Of a DNA stretch of 11,285 nt, positions 5,508 to 11,285 are shown piece by piece. A model generated the notes under the pieces. The model searched no databases. It worked only from the letters and a program-made list of their open reading frames with translations, and was not told where the DNA came from. The stretch covers positions 1-11,285 of the forward strand of contig CALBND010000107.1 in assembly GCA_937896305.1 (NCBI GenBank). Direction: 5' to 3'. A program made the translations under genes and the position numbers. This DNA comes from an uncultured Actinomycetes bacterium (GTDB lineage Bacteria > Actinomycetota > Actinomycetes > S36-B12 > UBA5976). Position 1 is the first letter of the stretch. Each line of letters begins with the position of its first letter.

Positions 5508-6299
5508 TTAAGCGTAATTAACTTTTCCGTAAGAAACTTTTTTCGCATAAATATTTGTTTTAGCCAATCTCAAACCAGGTCTTCTTGCATGCCAAATCTT
5601 TCCATTGCCTGCATAAATTGCTACGTGATAAACAGTTCCTTTTTTGTTATGATAAAAAACTAAATCACCAGGACGTAAATCTTCTCTACTAATTTTTGGA
5701 GTTTCTTTTCTCATATCTCGGGAAGTTCTGCCAAATTTTACTCCAGCAGGTTTCATGGCATAAAGCACAAATCCAGAACAATCAAATCCTTTAGTGGTTG
5801 TTCCACCTCTGACATATTTTGTTCCTTTTACACTGGCAGCAATTGCTAAGACTTTGCCTACTTTTTCAGATCTAATCGCTGTTCGACTTGGGTCTTCCCC
5901 ATCTCTGGCAACTAAATCAGGTGTTACTTGATCTTGCGAGTTATCTTCAACGACCCCTGGATCTACTACTGGTTGTTTACTTTCTTGATTATTTAAAGTT
6001 TGAAAGATCACTTTCCAACCTGCTGGACCTAATTCCAAACCTTCATCAATATCGCCTTGTTCGAAATAAAAATCTTTAATTGCAGAAGTGGTTTGTGGAC
6101 CATATTTTCCATTGGCAACAGAAATTGGATAGCCAAGCTTTATCAATGCCTTTTGAACTTCTTTAACGGCACTGTTTTCTACACCACGAGTTAATTTGTC
6201 TATTCCTGGATAATCAGGAATTCCTGCAGCAGAAGCTGGCATCACCAAACTGGTGGTGATGAATAAAGTGGCAAATATGCTCAAAAGTATTTTTTTCAT
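5508..6299 (-). CDS. Secreted NlpC/P60 peptidoglycan hydrolase with peptidoglycan-binding domain
   Basis: A 263-residue exported protein that probably cuts cell-wall stem peptides. From the chosen ATG at 6299: a Sec signal peptide (cleavage likely after PASA, residue 24), a PG_binding_1-like domain (about 38-82; AVKEVQKALIKLGY and GKYGPQTTSAIKDF), an acidic Pro/Gln-rich linker (about 105-140), then the NlpC/P60 domain (about 145-263). Catalytic residues are visible: Cys174 in GFDCSGFV, His225 in YHVAIYAG and His237 in IWHARRPG. RPGDLVFY (209-216) is also typical. A GTG at 6317 is in frame but would add MLVWNV before the signal peptide, so the ATG is preferred, with GGA 6 bases upstream. It is divergent from the photolyase gene. 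The precise bond cut is not determined. Confidence 0.92.
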   Translation of the reverse strand: MKKILLSIFATLFITTSLVMPASAAGIPDYPGIDKLTRGVENSAVKEVQKALIKLGYPISVANGKYGPQTTSAIKDFYFEQGDIDEGLELGPAGWKVIFQTLNNQESKQPVVDPGVVEDNSQDQVTPDLVARDGEDPSRTAIRSEKVGKVLAIAASVKGTKYVRGGTTTKGFDCSGFVLYAMKPAGVKFGRTSRDMRKETPKISREDLRPGDLVFYHNKKGTVYHVAIYAGNGKIWHARRPGLRLAKTNIYAKKVSYGKVNYA

Positions 6300-6442
6300 T
6301 ACATTCCAAACTAACACGTAATAGTGAATTTATCGCCATATAAATAGTCAAGCCTGAGAGACAACGTGATGAACTTCTCATGAAATATTGAATCTGGGCA
6401 CATATTTTGCGCACTATATATATAGACATCTAATCTATGACT
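6300..6442. promoter_or_regulatory. Divergent promoter region NlpC/P60 / photolyase
   Basis: On the plus strand TAATCT (6431-6436) ends exactly 6 bases before the ATG at 6443, with TTGCGC (6407-6412) 18 bases upstream as a weak -35. On the minus strand TTGACT (6346-6351) is a fair -35 for the hydrolase gene, with TATTAC (6318-6323) at a long 22-base spacing, so that pair is uncertain. A TATATATATA run lies at 6415-6424. No light- or SOS-response operator was recognised. Confidence 0.45.
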
Positions 6443-7834
6443 ATGCCTACTTTGATGTGGTTTCGCCGAGATCTTCGTCTTCACGATAACCCTGCACTAA
6501 ATATGGCAATTGCAAATGCGGCAGATGAAGGCGACAATCAAGTTGTTGCACTATTTGTCATCGACCCAGAAGTTTTTGATGAGGCTGGCCAACCATTAAA
6601 GGCATATCAAAATGCTTCATTAACATCCTTAAATAAATCCTTAGGTGGCAATCTTTTAATTCAATATGGAGATCCCCTAAAAGTTGTTCCAGAAATTGCC
6701 AAAAATATTGGAACAAAGTTTGTACATATCGCAGAAGACTTCGAACCATATGGAAGACAACGAGACATTGCGGTTGAAAAAGAGTTAGCAAAAATAAATA
6801 TTTCACTTACTAGAACTGGTTCTCCTTATGCAGTAGCACCACTTCGAGTTACAAAAGATGATGGCACCGCATACCGAGTTTTCACACCTTTTTATCGTTC
6901 CTGGTTTAAACATGGATGGCGAAAACCTGCACAATTACCTAAAACGCTTCCAAATTGGTATCTGCCCATAAAAAGTCAACCACTTCCTGAAGTTAATGCA
7001 GTTATTCCAATTCCTGAAGCTGGGGAAGAAAATGCTTTAAATTTATTTGAAATATTTATGAAAAATGCAATCAATAATTATGATGAACACAGAAACCGAC
7101 CAGACTTAGCAGGAACTAGCAAATTAAGTATTGCCTTAAGATTTGGTGAAATCCATCCACGAACTCTTTTGATTAATTTAAATGACACTAAAGATCAAGA
7201 AACTTTTAGAAAAGAAATCTGTTGGCGAGAATTTTATGCCGAAGTTTTAGCAAATGCCCCTGAAAGTGAAACTAAATCATTAGACCAAAAATGGGAATTA
7301 ATGGGTTGGGATCAAGAAGCTGACTATTTAAATAGACTAAAAATCTGGCAAGAAGGCAAAACAGGTTTTCCTATTGTTGATGCTGGCATGCGCCAATTAA
7401 AGGAATCTGGCTGGATGCATAACAGAGTCAGAATGATTGTGGCTTCCTTCTTGGTCAAAGATTTACATATTCACTGGCGACATGGTGCTCAGTGGTTTAT
7501 GAAACATTTACTTGATGGCGACATTGCAAGTAACTCTCATGGTTGGCAATGGACTGCAGGTTGTGGAACAGATGCTTCACCTTATTACCGAATATTTAAT
7601 CCCATGATGCAAGCAGAAAAATTTGATCCACAAGCAAATTATGTTAGAACTTGGATCCCTGAATTAAGACATTTAACTGGAATTAGTGCACACACTCCTT
7701 GGGATCAAACAGATGGTTATTTGCATGGTTATCCCGAAAGAATGCTTGATCACAGTGAAGAAAGAGATGAAACTTTAAGAAGATATAAAGCAAGTAAGGG
7801 TGAAAAAGATATTAAGGAGCGATTCGCTCAATAA
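6443..7834 (+). CDS. phr: Deoxyribodipyrimidine photolyase
   Basis: A 463-residue class I photolyase/cryptochrome-family flavoprotein that uses blue light to split UV-induced pyrimidine dimers in DNA. The N-terminal antenna domain starts TLMWFRRDLRLHDNPAL. The C-terminal FAD domain carries GTSKLSIALRFGEI (about 224-237), WREFYAEV (261-268), the RVRMIVASFLVKDL helix and DGDIASNSHGWQW followed by GTDASPYYRIFNP (about 358-387). Full length with all core motifs argues for a true photolyase rather than a sensory cryptochrome. Two ATGs are in frame (6437, 6443); TAATCT abuts the first and lies 6 bases before the second, so the second is preferred as a leaderless start, and it also gives the usual MPTLMWFRRDL start. 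The 3' end overlaps convergent pdxH by 23 bases. Fits a sunlit-water lifestyle. Confidence 0.95.
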   Translation: MPTLMWFRRDLRLHDNPALNMAIANAADEGDNQVVALFVIDPEVFDEAGQPLKAYQNASLTSLNKSLGGNLLIQYGDPLKVVPEIAKNIGTKFVHIAEDFEPYGRQRDIAVEKELAKINISLTRTGSPYAVAPLRVTKDDGTAYRVFTPFYRSWFKHGWRKPAQLPKTLPNWYLPIKSQPLPEVNAVIPIPEAGEENALNLFEIFMKNAINNYDEHRNRPDLAGTSKLSIALRFGEIHPRTLLINLNDTKDQETFRKEICWREFYAEVLANAPESETKSLDQKWELMGWDQEADYLNRLKIWQEGKTGFPIVDAGMRQLKESGWMHNRVRMIVASFLVKDLHIHWRHGAQWFMKHLLDGDIASNSHGWQWTAGCGTDASPYYRIFNPMMQAEKFDPQANYVRTWIPELRHLTGISAHTPWDQTDGYLHGYPERMLDHSEERDETLRRYKASKGEKDIKERFAQ

Positions 7835-8459
7835 CCCAATCATTACCCTTTTTGGTATATCTAATTCGATCATGCAATCTTGAGGGTCTACCTTGCCAAA
7901 ATTCTATTTCCAAAGGTTTAACTAAATACCCTCCCCAATGATTGGGCATAGGAACGTCAATTGGATATTTTTCCATAAACTCTTTAACTTTATTTTCTAA
8001 TTCTTCTCTATTTGCTATGACATTAGATTGTTGACTAACCCAAGCACTTATTTGAGAACCATAGGGTCTTGTTGCAAAATAAGCTTTAGAATCTGTTTCA
8101 CTTATTTCTTCAGCTTGACCTTTAATTATTACTTGTCTATGTAATTGCAGCCAAGAAAATAGCAATGAGCATTTATTGTTCTTTGCTAAATCAGTTGCTT
8201 TGCTTGAGGATTTATTAGTGAAAAAGATAAATCCTTTTTCATCAGCAGATTTCAATAAAACATTTCTGGCACTTGGTTGAGCATCTTGTCCAACTGTTGT
8301 TAAAACCATTGCGTTAGGTTCAGCTATTTTTTTATCAATGGCGTAGGTCAGCCAATTATTAAACTGTTCAATTGGAGTGTGGGCCACATCACTCTCATTT
8401 AATTCGCCTTGCTCATAAGAAATTCTAAGCGATTCAAACCATTCTTTATTGTTATTCAT
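7812..8459 (-). CDS. pdxH: Pyridoxamine/pyridoxine 5'-phosphate oxidase
   Basis: A 215-residue FMN enzyme that oxidises PNP or PMP to pyridoxal 5'-phosphate in the cytoplasm. Family features: substrate/FMN-binding block PSARNVLLKSADEKGFIFFTN, SSSKATDLAKN, the ATRPYGSQISAWVSQQS block and the C-terminal dimerisation signature WQGRPSRLHDRIRY. The frame is open up to 8585, but residues before MNNNKEWFESLR do not resemble the family and would run into the citrate synthase gene, so the ATG at 8459 is chosen; length is then normal. It is divergent from citrate synthase (73-base gap) and overlaps the photolyase 3' end. It supplies the PLP needed by SerC two genes away; the pdxH-citrate synthase-serC neighbourhood is, from memory, shared by other Actinobacteria. 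Confidence 0.94.
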   Translation of the reverse strand: MNNNKEWFESLRISYEQGELNESDVAHTPIEQFNNWLTYAIDKKIAEPNAMVLTTVGQDAQPSARNVLLKSADEKGFIFFTNKSSSKATDLAKNNKCSLLFSWLQLHRQVIIKGQAEEISETDSKAYFATRPYGSQISAWVSQQSNVIANREELENKVKEFMEKYPIDVPMPNHWGGYLVKPLEIEFWQGRPSRLHDRIRYTKKGNDWVIERIAP

Positions 8460-8532
8460 AACCCGATTCCACCATGAGCAAAGCCTTAGGCAAAGATAGT
8501 GACACATCAACTCCTCAACCGAAAGGTCAGAG

Positions 8533-9639
8533 ATGCCAGATTTCGTTCCCGGTCTCGAAGGAATCATTGCCTTTGAAACAACCATTGCAGAACCAGATCG
8601 TGAAGGCGGAGCACTTCGCTACCGCGGTGTTGACATTGAAGATTTAGTTGGTCGCGTAAGTTTTGGTCCCGTTTGGGGATTGTTAGTTGATGATAATTTT
8701 TCACCAGGCTTACCAATTCCAGAAGTTCATGAAATTCCTTGTAAAACTGGTGATACTCGAGTTGATGTGCAAAGTTCAGTAGCACAACTTGCTACTCGTT
8801 GGAACTTAAAACCAATGTTAGATATAACTCCAGAACAAGTAAGAGAAGATTTATCAAAAATTACTGCTGCAGCTTTAATGTATGTTGCTCAATCAGCTCG
8901 CGGTGATCAAACACCTGTTTCAGAAGATCACATTTCTAATTCAAAAACTTCTGTTGAAAGATTTATGAAAAGATGGCGTGGAGAACCAGATCCAAAACAC
9001 ATCAAAGCAATTGATGCTTATTTTGTTTCTGCTGCTGAACATGGCATGAATGCTTCAACTTTTACAGCAAGAGTTATTGCCTCAACAGGGGCCGATGCTG
9101 CAGCTGCAATTTCGGGTGCAGTGGGTGCAATGAGTGGACCACTACATGGTGGAGCACCAAGTCGTGTGTTGCACATGATTGAAGAAATTGAAAAAGGAAT
9201 TGATCCCACAACTTATATTAAAAATTTACTTGATTCCAAAGAAAGATTAATGGGCTTTGGTCATCGTGTTTATCGCGCTCAAGATCCAAGGGCCAAGGTC
9301 TTAAGAAGAACCGCGCAAGAACTAGGTTCGCCAAGATATGAAATTGCAGAAGCATTAGAAAAGGCAGCTTTAAAAGAATTGCATGAAAGACATCCAGAAA
9401 GAGTATTAGAAACAAACGTTGAATTCTGGGCTGCAATTGTTTTGGATTATGCCCAAGTTCCCGCACACATGTTTACTTCAATGTTTACTTGCGCCAGATT
9501 AGCTGGTTGGTCAGCACACATCTTAGAACAAAAATTAACTGGAAAATTAGTTCGACCATCAGCAACCTATGTAGGCAAAGGTGCCCGTAGTGCTGAAACA
9601 GTATCTGGATTTTCAGATAAAATAATTCCTCAATACTAA
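8533..9639 (+). CDS. gltA: Citrate synthase (actinobacterial citrate synthase 2 type)
   Basis: A 368-residue enzyme condensing acetyl-CoA with oxaloacetate at the entry of the TCA cycle. The start PGLEGIIAFETTIAEPDREGGALRYRG is typical of the actinobacterial short form. Active-site His residues are seen: H170 (EHGMNAST), H205 (GPLHGGAPS) and H244 (GFGHRVYR). At the usual catalytic Asp (NVDF) it has Glu, E297 in NVEFWAA; I recall this in other actinobacterial members, so it is probably a family trait. The ATG at 8533 has AAAGG about 7 bases upstream. An ATG at 8474 is out of frame and gives only a short peptide. serC follows after 11 bases, so the two are one transcript. A methylcitrate synthase activity cannot be excluded from sequence alone. 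Confidence 0.94.
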   Translation: MPDFVPGLEGIIAFETTIAEPDREGGALRYRGVDIEDLVGRVSFGPVWGLLVDDNFSPGLPIPEVHEIPCKTGDTRVDVQSSVAQLATRWNLKPMLDITPEQVREDLSKITAAALMYVAQSARGDQTPVSEDHISNSKTSVERFMKRWRGEPDPKHIKAIDAYFVSAAEHGMNASTFTARVIASTGADAAAAISGAVGAMSGPLHGGAPSRVLHMIEEIEKGIDPTTYIKNLLDSKERLMGFGHRVYRAQDPRAKVLRRTAQELGSPRYEIAEALEKAALKELHERHPERVLETNVEFWAAIVLDYAQVPAHMFTSMFTCARLAGWSAHILEQKLTGKLVRPSATYVGKGARSAETVSGFSDKIIPQY

Positions 9640-9650
9640 AAGGAATAACC

Positions 9651-10772
9651 GTGGCAAAAGATTTACCAAACTTGGTTATCCCCAACGAATTAAAACCTAA
9701 AGATGCACGTTTTGGTTCTGGTCCCAGCAAAATTCGTGTCACCCAATTAGCAGCTCTAGTTGCAGCTAATCCTGGTTACTTAGGAACCTCTCATAGACAA
9801 AAAACTGTGCGAGATGTTGTTAAAAATCTTCGAGAAGGTTTAACTAATCTTTTTCAATTGCCAGATGGTTATGAAGTGATAATTGGCAATGGTGGCACAA
9901 CTGCTTTCTGGGATGCGGCAATCTTTGGATTAATAAAAGAAAATGCACAATTTTTATCTTTTGGTGAATTCACAAATAAGTTTGCAACTGCAGCTAAGAA
10001 TGCCCCGTTTTTAAAAAACATTGACATCATCAAAGCTGAACCTGGTGATGCACCAGAGTTTGTGCCTAATGAAATATTTGATGCTTACGCAACAGCCCAC
10101 AATGAAACCAGTACTGCTGTTATGCAAAGGGTAAAAAGACCAAACGCTAAAGGCTTACATTTGGTAGATGCCACAAGTGCTGCTGGTGGTGCTCTGGTTG
10201 ATCCTAAAGAATTTGATGTTTACTATTTTGCTCCACAAAAATCATTTGGTTCTGATGGTGGTTTTTTCACAGCTCTACTAAGCCCAGATGCAATTGCTCG
10301 AATTGAAGAAATTAAAGAAACTGATCGCTGGCAACCACCGTTTTTAGATCTTTCAATTGCTTTAGAAAATTCCAGATTGCAACAAACTTATAACACCCCA
10401 GCACTAGCAACAATTCATATGTTTGAAAATCAAGTTGCTTGGTTTAATGAACAAGGTGGATTAGCTTGATCTGCTAATAAATCAAAACAATCTTCAGATC
10501 ATTTATATAATTGGGCTGAATCTAAAGATTTTGCTAAACCATTTGTAGAAAAGAAAGAATTAAGATCAACCGTGGTAGCAACTATTGACTTCATAGATTC
10601 AATAGATGCCATTGAAATTTCTGCAATCCTCAGAGCTAATGGAATTGTTGACACAGACTCTTATAGAAAACTTGGAAAAAACCAAATCCGAATTGGGATA
10701 TTTCCATCAGTTGAATTAAGTGATGTGCAAGCTTTAACTAATTGCATCGATTGGATTGTGGAACGTCTCTAA
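9651..10772 (+). pseudogene. serC: Phosphoserine aminotransferase with one in-frame TGA
   Basis: SerC is the PLP-dependent enzyme that makes phosphoserine from 3-phosphohydroxypyruvate and glutamate. The frame from the GTG at 9651 (AAAGGA 6-7 bases upstream) gives 272 residues, then TGA at 10467-10469, then 100 more residues in the same frame to TAA at 10770. The total of 373 codons is the normal actinobacterial length. Seen are FGSGPSK (21-27), the cofactor Asp in VDATSAAGG (D173) and the PLP lysine in PQKSFGSDGG (K197). The part after the TGA is the conserved small domain (TIDFIDSIDA, LRANGIVDTDSYRKLGKNQIRIG, IDWIVERL). The TGA stands where homologues, from memory, have Trp (GGL-x-W). No frameshift is present. 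It could be a nonsense mutation, a sequence error or readthrough; otherwise the gene looks conserved. Co-transcribed with citrate synthase. Confidence 0.85.
10467..10469 (+). other. In-frame TGA at an expected Trp position in serC
   Basis: Codon 273 of serC reads TGA, one base from TGG. The frame continues without further stops for 100 codons. Other genes here encode Trp by TGG (also just downstream in serC), and crcB uses TGA as its real stop, so a general UGA-to-Trp code is unlikely. Confidence 0.85.
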
Positions 10773-10774
10773 AA

Positions 10775-10797
10775 CAATTTGGACATTGTCCAAATTG
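10775..10797. promoter_or_regulatory. Perfect 23-bp palindrome, likely operator ahead of the XRE gene
   Basis: CAATTTGGACA (10775-10785), T, TGTCCAAATTG (10787-10797): an 11-1-11 perfect inverted repeat that starts 2 bases after the serC stop and ends 53 bases before the XRE start. One arm recurs at 3705-3715 before the secreted-protein promoter. As a dimer-binding operator it fits a small HTH regulator, though it lies upstream of the likely -35. It could also fold as a hairpin ending the serC transcript, but no T tract directly follows. Confidence 0.5.
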
Positions 10798-10823
10798 CGT
10801 AGTCCCTTTTTAGGTATTGTTTT

Positions 10824-10842
10824 AAATAAAATTTTTTATTTT
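10824..10842 (+). promoter_or_regulatory. AT-only inverted repeat over the likely -10 of the XRE gene
   Basis: AAATAAAA (10824-10831) and TTTTATTT (10834-10841) form an 8-2-8 inverted repeat of only A and T. A possible -10, TATTTT (10837-10842), ends 8 bases before the GTG start, again a near-leaderless layout. With this base composition the repeat may be incidental. Confidence 0.3.
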
Positions 10843-10850
10843 ATTTCCCA

Positions 10851-11126
10851 GTGACCTCACTTGATGCAGAAATTAAACAACGAAGAGTTAACTTTGGGAT
10901 CAGTATCAGAAACCAAAGAAAAAAAGCGCGCTTAAGCCAAGAAAGATTAGCTGAAATAGCAGAATTAGATCGCAAAACAATTTCAAGAATCGAAAATGGT
11001 CACCTCTCTCCTTCTATGGATAATTTGTGGGCCATTGCTGATGCCTTAAAATTAGATGCTTACCAACTATTGCTACCTATGGCACATGGCAAAATTCCAG
11101 TATTGTTACAACAAAACCTAGTTTAA
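10851..11126 (+). CDS. XRE-family helix-turn-helix transcriptional regulator
   Basis: A 91-residue DNA-binding protein made almost only of a Cro/C1-type HTH domain (about residues 14-78). The signature is clear: FGISIRNQRKKARLSQERLAEIAELDRKTISRIENG, then SPSMDNLWAIADALKLD. Helix 2-turn-helix 3 lies around LSQERLAEIAELDRKTISRIE (28-48). There is no ligand-binding or peptidase domain, so it resembles phage-type or controller-type repressors. The start is GTG at 10851, with no ribosome site but an AT-rich -10 region close upstream. A perfect 23-bp palindrome lies 53 bases upstream, and its half-site recurs ahead of the secreted-protein gene, suggesting self-regulation and one more target (inference). 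It stands alone between serC and the TipAS-like gene; no toxin, methylase or phage gene is adjacent. Confidence 0.92.
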   Translation: MTSLDAEIKQRRVNFGISIRNQRKKARLSQERLAEIAELDRKTISRIENGHLSPSMDNLWAIADALKLDAYQLLLPMAHGKIPVLLQQNLV

Positions 11127-11164
11127 TTTAACCTCGCAATTCAAAGTCCAATGTGTCAATAAGG

Positions 11165-11170
11165 CATAAT
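11165..11170 (+). promoter_or_regulatory. Possible -10 element of the TipAS-like gene
   Basis: CATAAT matches five of six bases of the consensus -10 and ends 8 bases before the ATG at 11179. No ribosome site is seen. TTCAAA (11140-11145) is a weak -35 at a 19-base distance. Confidence 0.35.
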
Positions 11171-11178
11171 TAATATTC

Positions 11179-11285
11179 ATGGAAAACTATAAATTTGATA
11201 TGTCCCACTATGGTGCTGAAGTAAAAGAACGTTGGGGAAATACAGCTGCTTTTAAACAATCAAAATCAAAAACTGCTAATTACAC
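11179..11285 (+). CDS. TipAS-domain protein, 5' part only
   Basis: The first 35 codons of a gene running off the right edge. The peptide has HYGAEVKERWGNTAAFKQSK followed by TANYT, which resembles the start of the TipAS domain as I recall it (EVEERWGxTxAYxxSxxRT). TipAS is the antibiotic-binding C-terminal half of the TipA regulators, which covalently bind thiopeptides. In TipA it follows a MerR-type HTH; here it starts at the N-terminus with no room for that HTH, so this would be a stand-alone TipAS protein like the short TipAS product. The fragment is too short for certainty. The ATG at 11179 is used; the ATG at 11200 is also possible. Confidence 0.6.
   Translation, partial: MENYKFDMSHYGAEVKERWGNTAAFKQSKSKTANY

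Noticed and set aside
6352..6382. Imperfect inverted repeat TGAGA...TCTCA between the hydrolase and photolyase genes
   Set aside because: The arms are only 5 bases with a long gap; too weak to support as an operator or hairpin.
6214..6429. Minus-strand frame of 71 residues between the NlpC/P60 and photolyase genes
   Set aside because: It overlaps the signal-peptide coding part of the hydrolase in another frame, has no ribosome site and no recognisable features.
8474..8532. Short upstream reading frame ahead of citrate synthase (ATG at 8474)
   Set aside because: It is out of frame with citrate synthase, runs into it as a short peptide and has no good ribosome site; no attenuator-like hairpins or codon runs are seen.
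8460..8585. N-terminal extension of pdxH up to 8585
   Set aside because: The extra 42 residues overlap the conserved start of citrate synthase and do not look like PdxH; the ATG at 8459 gives the normal length.
10572..10772. Separate small gene of 66 residues starting at GTG 10572
   Set aside because: It is the C-terminal part of serC in the same frame as the 272-residue upstream part, broken only by the TGA.
11142..11152. Possible third copy of the XRE motif before the TipAS-like gene (AGTCCAATG)
   Set aside because: Only GTCCAA matches the palindrome arm, which is expected by chance in AT-rich DNA.

Overview
The window looks like a chromosomal segment of a low-GC, streamlined actinobacterium, most likely of the freshwater acI / Nanopelagicales type; this assignment is inference. 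The grounds are the AT-rich coding sequence, very short intergenic gaps, overlapping convergent genes, and actinobacterial protein types and gene order. The left part (rimJ-like acetyltransferase, galU, 5-formyltetrahydrofolate cyclo-ligase, FmdB/Rv0991c-type zinc ribbon) matches the mycobacterial Rv0991c-Rv0995 neighbourhood, except that moeA is missing between galU and rimJ and a fluoride-channel pair is inserted.

Layout. 1-1205 (minus): 5' part of a rimJ-type acetyltransferase behind galU. 1270-1851 (plus): 5-formyl-THF cyclo-ligase. 1848-2635 (minus): two overlapping crcB genes. 2693-3677 (plus): FmdB-type zinc ribbon and a CpaB-like SAF protein. 3722-4822: a strong-looking promoter and an unrecognised secreted cysteine-motif protein, closed by a hairpin. 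4920-4992: tRNA-Arg(CCT). 5043-5507 (plus): MgtC/SapB membrane protein, end to end with a minus-strand secreted NlpC/P60 peptidoglycan hydrolase (5508-6299). 6443-7834 (plus): photolyase, overlapping at its 3' end with minus-strand pdxH (7812-8459). 8533-10772 (plus): citrate synthase followed closely by serC. 10851-11126: a small XRE-family regulator. 11179-end: start of a TipAS-type protein. No stretch over 300 bases lacks a gene.

How the genes fit together. Most are housekeeping: UDP-glucose supply, folate salvage, fluoride export, cell-wall remodelling, light-driven DNA repair, PLP supply (pdxH), entry to the TCA cycle (citrate synthase) and serine synthesis (PLP-dependent serC). No mobile element, CRISPR array or defence island was seen.

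The most noteworthy points are: (1) serC is intact over its usual length except for one in-frame TGA exactly where actinobacterial SerC normally has Trp; (2) a perfect 23-bp palindrome ahead of the XRE regulator has a half-site copy (14-nt identity) ahead of the promoter of the secreted protein, suggesting a small regulon; (3) several genes have a TANNNT hexamer 6-7 bases before the start codon, pointing to leaderless transcription and deciding two start codons; (4) the two CrcB subunits have opposite charge patterns, predicting an obligate antiparallel heterodimer.
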